DNA from: an uncultured Chloroflexota bacterium
Lineage (GTDB): Bacteria > Chloroflexota > Anaerolineae > Aggregatilineales > Phototrophicaceae
Length of the DNA: 19,652 nt
Assembly (NCBI GenBank): GCA_937927665.1
Contig: CALBRY010000622.1
Span: 1-19,652, forward strand
Direction: 5' to 3'
This document shows positions 6,834 to 13,121 of this stretch, one piece after another (the first letter of the stretch is position 1; the number at the start of each line of letters is the position of its first letter). The position numbers and the translations under genes are program-made. The notes under the pieces are model-generated. The model was not told the DNA's origin and did no database searches. It was given only the letters and a program-made list of their open reading frames with translations.

Positions 6834-8351
6834 ATGTCGCTCGCGGATTCGTCCAAAGCAGAAATCTACCTAGATATCAACCGAGTTACCAGCCCGATTT
6901 CGCCGCTGCTGTTCAGCGGCTTCCTTGAACATATGGGTCGGGCAATCTACGAAGGGATTTACGATCCGTCATCGCCGCATGCCGACGCGAACGGGCTTCG
7001 CACCGATGTGCTGGCGCTGCTGCGCGAAGTCAACTACCGCGCAATGCGCTATCCGGGTGGAAACTTCCTCAGCGGTTACCGTTGGCTCGATGGCGTTGGT
7101 CCCCGAGACCAGCGTCCGCGTCGACGTGATCTCGCGTGGCAGACGCTCGAAACCAACCAATTTGGAACCAATGAATTTATCGAGTTCTGCCGAGCGATCA
7201 ATACCGAACCAATGCTCGCCGTCAACATGGGAACGGGCACGATACAGGATGCCGCCAATCTAGTCGAGTACTGCAATGCACCGATAGGCACGCAGTATGC
7301 GGATTTGCGCGCCGCACACGGCTATCCTGATCCGCATCAGGTGAAATACTGGTGCGTCGGAAATGAAATGGACGGTCCATGGCAGATCGGGCATCTCGAA
7401 GCCCCTGAATACGGCGCAAAAGCACGCGAAGCCGCCAAGATGATGCGCTGGCATGACCCCTCGATCAAGTTGGTGCTGTGTGGTTCATCGTCGACGGGGA
7501 TGCCGACCTATCCGGAATGGGATCGCATCGCGCTCGAAATGTGCTGGGAACAGGTGGATTATCACTCCATGCACTATTACGCCACGAACCGCGAAAACGA
7601 TACTGCCAGCTACCTAGCGCTCGCCGCCGAGTTCGAGTCGTTTGTTGATACATTAACCGGTGTTCTGCGCTATGTGAAAGCGAAGAACCGCTCCAAACGC
7701 GATGTATTCCTGTCATGGGACGAGTGGAATGTTTGGTACAAAGCGACCAGACCGGAAGTTGATTTCCGTGGTGACTGGAAAGAAGCGCCGCATCTTAGCG
7801 AGGAAGTCTACAACCTTGAGGATGCATTGGTCGTCGCTCAATGGCTGAATGTGTTCCTTCGTCACACCGATGTGCTCAAAATAGCTTGCGTTGCGCAGGC
7901 AGTGAACACAATATCGCCGATCCACACCACCCGTGACAGGGTTCTGAAACACACGACCTACTACCCGATCATGCTGTTCAGCAAGCTGGCAAGCGGCACA
8001 GCACTTGATGTTGCTGTGAAGTCGCCCCACTACCAGACGCAAAAGTTCGGGGATATGCCGGTGCTCGACGTATCCGCTTCATATGATGAATCCACGCGTG
8101 CAGGTGCCATCTTCATTGTCAACAGGAGTCAGAGTGAAAACGTACCTGTTGAACTGCATTGGCAGGATCGCGCACCGTGGAAAATCGCTGCCGTGCATCA
8201 AATGAGTGGCAGCGATCCGAAAGCTTTCAACAGCTTGGAAAATCCCGGTGAAATTGTGCCGATCATGATAACGCCGCCCACCATTGAGGACGGGTGCGCC
8301 CAAATGCTGCTGCCACCGCTGTCGTTTACGGCGCTCGAAATGTGCTTGTAG
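6834..8351 (+). CDS. abfA: GH51 alpha-L-arabinofuranosidase
   Basis: Removes terminal alpha-L-arabinofuranosyl residues from arabino- and arabinoxylo-oligosaccharides by a retaining mechanism. The 505-residue protein matches the family over its full length: a (beta/alpha)8 barrel and a C-terminal beta-sandwich from about residue 385. The acid/base Glu178 lies in YWCVGNEMDG and the nucleophile Glu297 in LSWDEWNVWY, nearly the numbering of Geobacillus AbfA (E175, E294). Other family hallmarks are RYPGGNF and the YHSMHYY segment. There is no signal peptide, so it acts in the cytoplasm on sugars taken in by the upstream importer. The ATG at 6834 follows AAAAGG eight bases upstream. It lies 131 bases after the permease and 87 before the GH43 gene, each gap holding a hairpin. 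Arabinan or arabinoxylan oligosaccharides are both possible substrates. Confidence 0.96.
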   Translation: MSLADSSKAEIYLDINRVTSPISPLLFSGFLEHMGRAIYEGIYDPSSPHADANGLRTDVLALLREVNYRAMRYPGGNFLSGYRWLDGVGPRDQRPRRRDLAWQTLETNQFGTNEFIEFCRAINTEPMLAVNMGTGTIQDAANLVEYCNAPIGTQYADLRAAHGYPDPHQVKYWCVGNEMDGPWQIGHLEAPEYGAKAREAAKMMRWHDPSIKLVLCGSSSTGMPTYPEWDRIALEMCWEQVDYHSMHYYATNRENDTASYLALAAEFESFVDTLTGVLRYVKAKNRSKRDVFLSWDEWNVWYKATRPEVDFRGDWKEAPHLSEEVYNLEDALVVAQWLNVFLRHTDVLKIACVAQAVNTISPIHTTRDRVLKHTTYYPIMLFSKLASGTALDVAVKSPHYQTQKFGDMPVLDVSASYDESTRAGAIFIVNRSQSENVPVELHWQDRAPWKIAAVHQMSGSDPKAFNSLENPGEIVPIMITPPTIEDGCAQMLLPPLSFTALEMCL

Positions 8352-8369
8352 GCGTTCACGCCACCCTAC

Positions 8370-8405
8370 TCGGTCCGGGCAACCTATATAGGCTGCCTAG
8401 ACCGA
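8370..8405 (+). repeat. Long symmetrical hairpin between GH51 and GH43 genes
   Basis: Dyad in three blocks around CCTATATAGG (8383-8392): GGCA/TGCC at 8378-8381 and 8394-8397, and TCGGTC/GACCGA at 8370-8375 and 8400-8405, broken by a one-base and a two-base mismatch. It begins 18 bases past the GH51 stop. The following CTTCTCC is not a proper T run, so it may be a leaky terminator, a processing site or an operator. Confidence 0.5.
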
Positions 8406-8438
8406 CTTCTCCGCCTAAACAATCAGAGGATAGTTCTC

Positions 8439-9932
8439 ATGGGAAAACGATACCGCTTCTTCCTGTTTCTATTCGTCTTCCTGATGCTTGGTGCTGTGAT
8501 CGGCACCGCATACACACAGCCGAATACGCCATCTGGTGTACTGCGCAATCCTCTCAACTATAACAACGGGGCTGATCCTTGGCTGACGTACTACGACGGC
8601 AGTTATTATCTCGCCGCGACTACATGGGCGTCAGAATGGACGATGCGCAGCGCACCGACGCTGGCGGAGCTGAAAACCGCCGAGCCACAAACGATCTATG
8701 TTGAGACAGATCCGTCACGCTGCTGCAATTTTTGGGCGCCGGAATTTCGCCTGCTGGAGGGTCCTAACGGTCCGCGTTGGTATTTCTACTATACGGCAGG
8801 AACGTTCGGCACTTACGACAATCAGCGCATATACGTTCTGGAAAGCGAAGGCACTGATCCAATGGGTCCTTACACGTATAAGGCGCGAATTTTCGATCCG
8901 TACAACGATGTGTGGATGATTGACGGCAGCGTTCTGGAATTGGAAGGGTCACTTTACTTCATGTATTCCGCGTTTGCTGGCGGGTTGCAATCGCTGTTTA
9001 TTGCCCCGATGAGCAACCCGTGGACAATCAGCGGCGAGCGCACGCTCATTTCGCAGCCAACCTATCCGTGGGAAACCGTCGGCGGCTTTGTCAACGAAGG
9101 ACCTGTTGCGCTGCATCATGACGACAGGCTGTTCCTCATTTATTCTGCCAGCTCATGCAACACACCCGACTACAAGCTGGGAATGCTCACCTATATAGGG
9201 GATGATCCCCTCAGCGCCGACTCATGGGTGAAAAATCCTGAACCGGTGTTTGAGCGTGCCGATCAAAACGGCGTCTATGCACCCGGTCATAACGGGTTTT
9301 TCCGATCGCCGGATGGCACCGAAGATTGGATCGTCTATCACGCGAACGACTCAGCGAGTTATGGCTGCGACGGGCGGCGCTCAACCCGTGTCCAGCGGAT
9401 CAACTGGAATGAGGATGGAACACCTGACTTTGGCGTGCCCGTTTCGCCAGAAACCGAGATCACTGCACCTTCAGGCGATTTCGGCATCGATCCTATGCCG
9501 GAATTTCTGCCTCCTGTGATTTCGCGCTTCAGGGGTTTCGATGCTGACCCGCCCTATGCCTACCTGCGCCATAACAACTTTCAGGTTCGGTTGGACTTCA
9601 ACGTATCGGCGGATTCGCAGTTTGTCCTACGACCGGGGATTGCGGACGAGAATGCCGTATCTATCGAATCCGTCAATTTCCCCGGCTTTTACATACGTCA
9701 TCAAGACAATGTGATCTGGTTGAGTGCCGATGATCACACGGAGAGTTACGCCGCTGACGCGACATGGTGGATCAGACCGGGATTAGCAGACACCGCCGGT
9801 CTGTCCTTTGAAGCATTTAGCCGTCCGAATTTCTATATCGGGCAGCAGTTCGGCGTAACGGCGCTCGTTGAGTTCACCGACGCGATGAGTAACCGAATGC
9901 GCCGAGACGCAACCTTTGTCGAGGAACACTAA
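8439..9932 (+). CDS. Secreted GH43 (subfamily 26-like) exo-arabinofuranosidase with CBM42
   Basis: Predicted to release arabinose from ends of alpha-1,5-linked arabino-oligosaccharides outside the cell. A Sec signal peptide (residues 1 to about 26, FFLFLFVFLMLGAVIGTAYT) precedes a five-bladed propeller with the three GH43 carboxylates: Asp46 in NGADPW, Asp162 in MIDGS and Glu220 in VNEGP. Their spacing is close to Streptomyces avermitilis Araf43A (D20, D135, E196 in the mature enzyme), a GH43_26 enzyme that also carries CBM42. From about residue 360 a beta-trefoil CBM42 (AbfB domain) follows, with repeats such as FPGFYIRH, WWIRPGLADTAGLSFEAFS and the final MRRDATF; this module binds arabinofuranose side chains. 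AGAGGA eight bases upstream supports the ATG at 8439. The stop overlaps the stop of the opposing endo-arabinanase by four bases. The subfamily call is from memory of motif and domain layout. Confidence 0.9.
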   Translation: MGKRYRFFLFLFVFLMLGAVIGTAYTQPNTPSGVLRNPLNYNNGADPWLTYYDGSYYLAATTWASEWTMRSAPTLAELKTAEPQTIYVETDPSRCCNFWAPEFRLLEGPNGPRWYFYYTAGTFGTYDNQRIYVLESEGTDPMGPYTYKARIFDPYNDVWMIDGSVLELEGSLYFMYSAFAGGLQSLFIAPMSNPWTISGERTLISQPTYPWETVGGFVNEGPVALHHDDRLFLIYSASSCNTPDYKLGMLTYIGDDPLSADSWVKNPEPVFERADQNGVYAPGHNGFFRSPDGTEDWIVYHANDSASYGCDGRRSTRVQRINWNEDGTPDFGVPVSPETEITAPSGDFGIDPMPEFLPPVISRFRGFDADPPYAYLRHNNFQVRLDFNVSADSQFVLRPGIADENAVSIESVNFPGFYIRHQDNVIWLSADDHTESYAADATWWIRPGLADTAGLSFEAFSRPNFYIGQQFGVTALVEFTDAMSNRMRRDATFVEEH

Positions 9933-10972
9933 GGCACAGGTACGCCAATGAGTGGCCATCCATCGGCATCCCATGTTAGCTGATCGATGCGCAAAGTTGG
10001 CGTGCCGCCCATCTGGGCATCGTAAGCGTGATAGACGATGTAATCGGCATCGTCTGTCTGCAAGACAGCGCAGTGTCCGGGACCCCGCCAGCGATTGGTG
10101 GGGAAGGTAATCTGTGTGCCGCCGCCCTGAAGCATCGATACGCCATCCCGATCAACATAGGGTCCCGTAATGGTTTCTGAGCGCCCGACCACGACATAAT
10201 AGGTACTCTCTACACCCCGGCAGCAAAAGTCATACGACGCAAACAAATAGTAGAAATCCCCCCGGCGGATGATGAATGGGGCTTCTACTGGATTATCGCG
10301 TACCGGGCGTGTGACTAAGTCATACAGAGTTTCGTCTTCGCTGGATGGTTTGCCGGTTTCGTAGTCCAAGCGCCGCATCTTCAACCCGCTCCAGAAGCTG
10401 CCGAATGCCAACCAAGGGATGCCGTCCGCGTCGAGGATGATATTCGGATCAATGCAGTTGTAGTTTTCCACGCCCGTTGATTCGATCACCAGTCCTTCGT
10501 CAACCCATTGATAGCCTCCAGCTTGAAAATTGAGCGTGGTGTTGGTCGCCAACCCGATCACCGAGCGGTTGCTGCCAAATGTGGAGACTGAATAGTACAG
10601 GTGATATTTGCCGTTGTAGTACGAAATATCCGGCGCCCAAATATTTGTCGCACCGGGAATCCTTTCGCTTGCCCAAGCAGGTAATTCTGCGAATACCAGT
10701 GGGGGGAATGGTCGTGACCAGATCAGCAGATCGGTCGACTTGCGGATCGGAATCCCGTCACCTGTGCAGAAGAGATAAAAAGCATCCTCAGCTTGGATGA
10801 TCACCGGATCGTGGACATCCCTGATGGCTCCCCTGAGTTCTAGTTCGGAAGTAGTGCCACCCTGCAAATTCACGGGTATTTTAAGCATTTGCGCACCCAG
10901 ACCCACTGTGAACAGCACTGCCGACTGAAGAAATTGGCGGCGTGATAAATCGGTCTGCATCGCTTGATTCAT
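9929..10972 (-). CDS. Tat-exported GH43 endo-alpha-1,5-L-arabinanase
   Basis: Cleaves internal alpha-1,5 bonds of arabinan. The N-terminus is a twin-arginine signal (SRRQFLQ, then a hydrophobic stretch to about residue 30), so the enzyme is exported folded. The catalytic set is Asp55 in DVHDP, Asp175 in NCIDPN and Glu230 in VEAPF. FCCRGVESTYYVVVGRS, GPYVDRDG, the GGGT loop and GPGH (His300, the usual metal-site histidine) are hallmarks of bacterial endo-arabinanases such as AbnA. The 347 residues are one catalytic domain without a binding module. Two starts are possible, 10972 and 10960; an AAAGGA abuts the first and lies 11 bases before the second. A three-codon frame (ATG AAA GGA TGA) overlaps the first start. 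It lies 43 bases after glpD in the same direction without a clear terminator, so co-transcription is likely. Confidence 0.93.
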   Translation of the reverse strand: MNQAMQTDLSRRQFLQSAVLFTVGLGAQMLKIPVNLQGGTTSELELRGAIRDVHDPVIIQAEDAFYLFCTGDGIPIRKSTDLLIWSRPFPPLVFAELPAWASERIPGATNIWAPDISYYNGKYHLYYSVSTFGSNRSVIGLATNTTLNFQAGGYQWVDEGLVIESTGVENYNCIDPNIILDADGIPWLAFGSFWSGLKMRRLDYETGKPSSEDETLYDLVTRPVRDNPVEAPFIIRRGDFYYLFASYDFCCRGVESTYYVVVGRSETITGPYVDRDGVSMLQGGGTQITFPTNRWRGPGHCAVLQTDDADYIVYHAYDAQMGGTPTLRIDQLTWDADGWPLIGVPVP

Positions 10973-11015
10973 CCTTTCATGCTAAAAACGGTCATGCTTG
11001 AGGTGCGCTAGGCGT

Positions 11016-12773
11016 TTAGGACAAAACAGTTCGGTGTTTCTCGGCAAACAATCGGATCACACGCGCGATTTCATCGCGCTGCTGCGCTTCCGTCCACCCG
11101 AACACCGTCGTCATAATCCCAGCAATTTCTTCAAGCAATGGGATTGTCGTTTCGCCTAGTATGGCGATCATCGTGCGCCGCTGGAGGATGTCATCCAATC
11201 GTGCGACGTGTTCATGTTCAACCATGAACCGAATTTCGCGCCGGGTGTAGTCCGCGTGATGATCCAGCGGCTCATCTTCATCAGAAGCGCAATATGCCGC
11301 GATGATTTCAGCGCGTGTCCCATAACGGGTGAGCAGCACGTCTATTCGCTGTTCGTCCATCAGCGTCTTCTCGGCTATACGCTTGATCCATACACGGCGC
11401 TGCTCGTCGGTGGTAGGAAATTCACGCCCACCACCGATCCTCAGCGCTCTGGTATCTGCTTTGCGCTTTTCTCCCAGTTCGGATAGCAAACGGTCCGTGA
11501 CTTGTTCGGCAAAAGCTCGGTAGGTCGTCCACTTTCCCCCAACCAGATTATGAATCCGGAAAGGGAGTCCCTTTCCGGATTCAATGATTTGATCACTGTG
11601 GTCACGGCTGATCTGTCCTGCCGTGAGCGCGCTGCTTTTCGGCAGTGGACGAATTCCGGAGAATGTGTACACGATATGCGATCGATCAAGCCGGATATCC
11701 GGGAATACTTTGCATATCGATTGCAGCAGATATTCGATTTCGTCCTCGGCACAGACGACAGAATCGGGATCGTTCGCAGAAATATCCGTCGTTCCGATCA
11801 AGACTCGATGCCCAAGCGGATAGAAGATGCAAATACGCGCATCGTTATTGACGTAAAACAGCATCTGTCCCTGACAAAGCCGATGCAGCTCAGGGTGATC
11901 AACGATGAGATGGGATCCCTTTGTCCCGCCAATGAATGCCGATTCGACTTGCATGGTTCGGTTGGTGAGGTCGATCCATGCGCCTGTGGCGTTGACGACA
12001 ATCTGCGGTTTTATAGGGAATTTTTCGCCCGTCAGTTCATCGCGCAGCAGCACCGATTTCCCTTCTATACCCACCGCTGACACATAATTGAGCGCGTGTG
12101 CATTCGGGTGAGACTCGGCGGCATCAAAGATTAATTCAAGGCACAGCCGTTCGGGGTAGAGGATCAAGGCATCGTAATAGAGCGCGGTACATGTGATCGC
12201 CGGGTTCATGCCGGGGCGATTTTCGAGAGAAGCTTTGCGGCTGATGAATCGATGTGCGGGCAGTGTGCCTTTGCCGGAATACACATCGTACAGCGTCATC
12301 CCCAATTTTAGAATCGCTGCGCCGCGATCTCCGGGACGGCTTTTGAGATGTAAGAACTGCCGAGCGGCATGCAGCAGTCCTTTTGTCCAACTATAGGCAG
12401 GCATAGCGATCGGGAGAGGCACGACGCAGTGTGGCGCATTGATCAACAGTCGATTTCGTTCATGGAGGGCTTCGCGCACAAGCCGAAACTCTCCATTTTC
12501 AAGATAGCGCAGTCCACCATGCGCGACCCGCCCAGATGCCGCGCTTGTCCCCGCGCAAAAATCAGACTTGTCGATCAAGAGCGCGTCAACACCTTGTAGG
12601 GCAAGATCGCGCAGCACGCCGATACCGTTCACCCCGGCACCGATGATTAAGACCGGGACATCAGGATTTTGCCTTAATGCCTCAAGAGTAGTGTTCCTGT
12701 TCAATCGCTGTTTCGTCCGATTGGTGCGTCTATGCGATGGGGTGATTTTTCGGCAGTTGTGTTTAAAGTGCAC
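11016..12773 (-). CDS. glpD: FAD-dependent glycerol-3-phosphate dehydrogenase
   Basis: Oxidises sn-glycerol 3-phosphate to dihydroxyacetone phosphate and passes electrons to the quinone pool at the membrane. The Rossmann FAD site is VLIIGAGVNGIGVLRDLALQG (GAGVNG at residues 45-50). GRVAHGGLRYLENGEFRLVREALHER, IGTTD and LVGGKWTTYR are family hallmarks, and the DAO_C helical domain fills the last 140 or so residues. The longest frame begins with GTG at 12773; its first 23 residues are basic and unlike the family, which normally starts at the segment read here as LNRNTTLEALRQNP, so a TTG start at 12704 (about 562 residues) is a real alternative. Neither start has a good ribosome binding site. 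A 15-bp perfect inverted repeat lies within residues 397-408. Probably controlled by the lac-like operators upstream and possibly co-transcribed with the endo-arabinanase. Confidence 0.94.
   Translation of the reverse strand: MHFKHNCRKITPSHRRTNRTKQRLNRNTTLEALRQNPDVPVLIIGAGVNGIGVLRDLALQGVDALLIDKSDFCAGTSAASGRVAHGGLRYLENGEFRLVREALHERNRLLINAPHCVVPLPIAMPAYSWTKGLLHAARQFLHLKSRPGDRGAAILKLGMTLYDVYSGKGTLPAHRFISRKASLENRPGMNPAITCTALYYDALILYPERLCLELIFDAAESHPNAHALNYVSAVGIEGKSVLLRDELTGEKFPIKPQIVVNATGAWIDLTNRTMQVESAFIGGTKGSHLIVDHPELHRLCQGQMLFYVNNDARICIFYPLGHRVLIGTTDISANDPDSVVCAEDEIEYLLQSICKVFPDIRLDRSHIVYTFSGIRPLPKSSALTAGQISRDHSDQIIESGKGLPFRIHNLVGGKWTTYRAFAEQVTDRLLSELGEKRKADTRALRIGGGREFPTTDEQRRVWIKRIAEKTLMDEQRIDVLLTRYGTRAEIIAAYCASDEDEPLDHHADYTRREIRFMVEHEHVARLDDILQRRTMIAILGETTIPLLEEIAGIMTTVFGWTEAQQRDEIARVIRLFAEKHRTVLS
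11551..11583. repeat. Perfect 15-bp inverted repeat inside glpD
   Basis: TGAATCCGGAAAGGG at 11551-11565 and its exact reverse complement at 11569-11583, with only AGT between. It encodes the segment ESGKGLPFRIH. No T run follows on either strand, so it is not a standard terminator. By comparison with E. coli GlpD from memory, the protein is only about two residues longer here, so the repeat is not simply an extra inserted block. Confidence 0.85.
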
Positions 12774-12786
12774 CCTTAACGTTCCG

Positions 12787-12800
12787 TGTGAGCGTTCACA
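12787..12800. promoter_or_regulatory. Lac-type operator TGTGAGCGTTCACA
   Basis: TGTGA and TCACA arms around a central CG. It matches the ideal symmetric lac operator core (TGTGAGCGCTCACA) at 13 of 14 positions. It lies 13 bases before the glpD GTG and covers the transcription start predicted from the -35/-10 pair at 12806-12834, as lac O1 does. Confidence 0.65.
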
Positions 12801-12805
12801 AGAAA

Positions 12806-12834
12806 ACGTAACACGAATTGCTTGTGCAGGTCAA
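12806..12834 (-). promoter_or_regulatory. Candidate glpD promoter
   Basis: On the minus strand, TTGACC (12834-12829, five of six to the -35 consensus), a 17-base spacer and TTACGT (12811-12806), a poor -10. The predicted start near 12800 coincides with the edge of the lac-type operator, which is the main reason to list it. Confidence 0.35.
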
Positions 12835-12881
12835 CGAGGATTGAAAGAATGCGTATCGATTTCGGATAATTTGCACGATTG

Positions 12882-12914
12882 GACTTGAGATTAAGCGAAG
12901 AATAATCTCAAGTC
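12882..12914. repeat. Perfect 12-bp inverted repeat upstream of glpD
   Basis: GACTTGAGATTA at 12882-12893 and TAATCTCAAGTC at 12903-12914 with a nine-base loop. It lies between the two TGTGA-type operators. No T run follows in either direction. It may be a terminator for the upstream minus-strand operon that lacks a U tract, or a binding site for another regulator. Confidence 0.6.
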
Positions 12915-12952
12915 GATGAAGATTGACTCTGCGATGGACAATCGAATAGGAT

Positions 12953-12966
12953 TGTGAACTTTCACA
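12953..12966. promoter_or_regulatory. Second lac-type operator TGTGAACTTTCACA
   Basis: Same TGTGA-N4-TCACA layout as the site at 12787-12800, differing at two of fourteen positions, with centres 166 bp apart. Two such sites flanking a promoter region would suit repression by DNA looping. The central CG is replaced by CT, so this copy would be weaker. Confidence 0.5.
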
Positions 12967-12980
12967 TGAAAGCGCTATTG
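12967..12980. promoter_or_regulatory. cre-like site TGAAAGCGCTATTG
   Basis: Matches the first eleven positions of the CcpA/LacI-type consensus TGWAARCGYTW and directly abuts the second lac-type operator. The GAAAGCGC core also occurs at 2975-2982 near GH127. It may be a separate carbon-control site or part of a composite operator. Confidence 0.4.
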
Positions 12981-13121
12981 CGAAATGGTGTGCACAGCAT
13001 TTAGCTTACAGGTCAAATCACACGAAATAAACCAGATGGATGTGCAACCTTCGACCTGCATCCCTTCGCGCAGCACACCACAACCTGAATCATCCAAGCT
13101 TGATCCGGCAAGCATCGAACA

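Larger units (their letters stand above)
12774..13121. promoter_or_regulatory. glpD upstream regulatory region
   Basis: 348 bases between the glpD start and the end of the upstream propeller gene. It has no believable gene; short frames lack a ribosome binding site. It holds two TGTGA-N4-TCACA dyads, a cre-like site, a weak minus-strand promoter and a 12-bp inverted repeat. I see no clear terminator for the propeller operon in the 120 bases after its last stop. Confidence 0.7.

Noticed and set aside
11551..11583. Intrinsic terminator or insertion-sequence end inside glpD
   Set aside because: No T run on either side, no transposase or target duplication nearby, and the reading frame continues with normal protein motifs.
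11502..12080. 192-codon open frame on the plus strand
   Set aside because: Antisense to glpD; no recognisable protein features.
12787..12800. CRP-type site
   Set aside because: CRP sites have TGTGA and TCACA six bases apart; here the spacing is four with a central CG, which fits LacI-type operators better.
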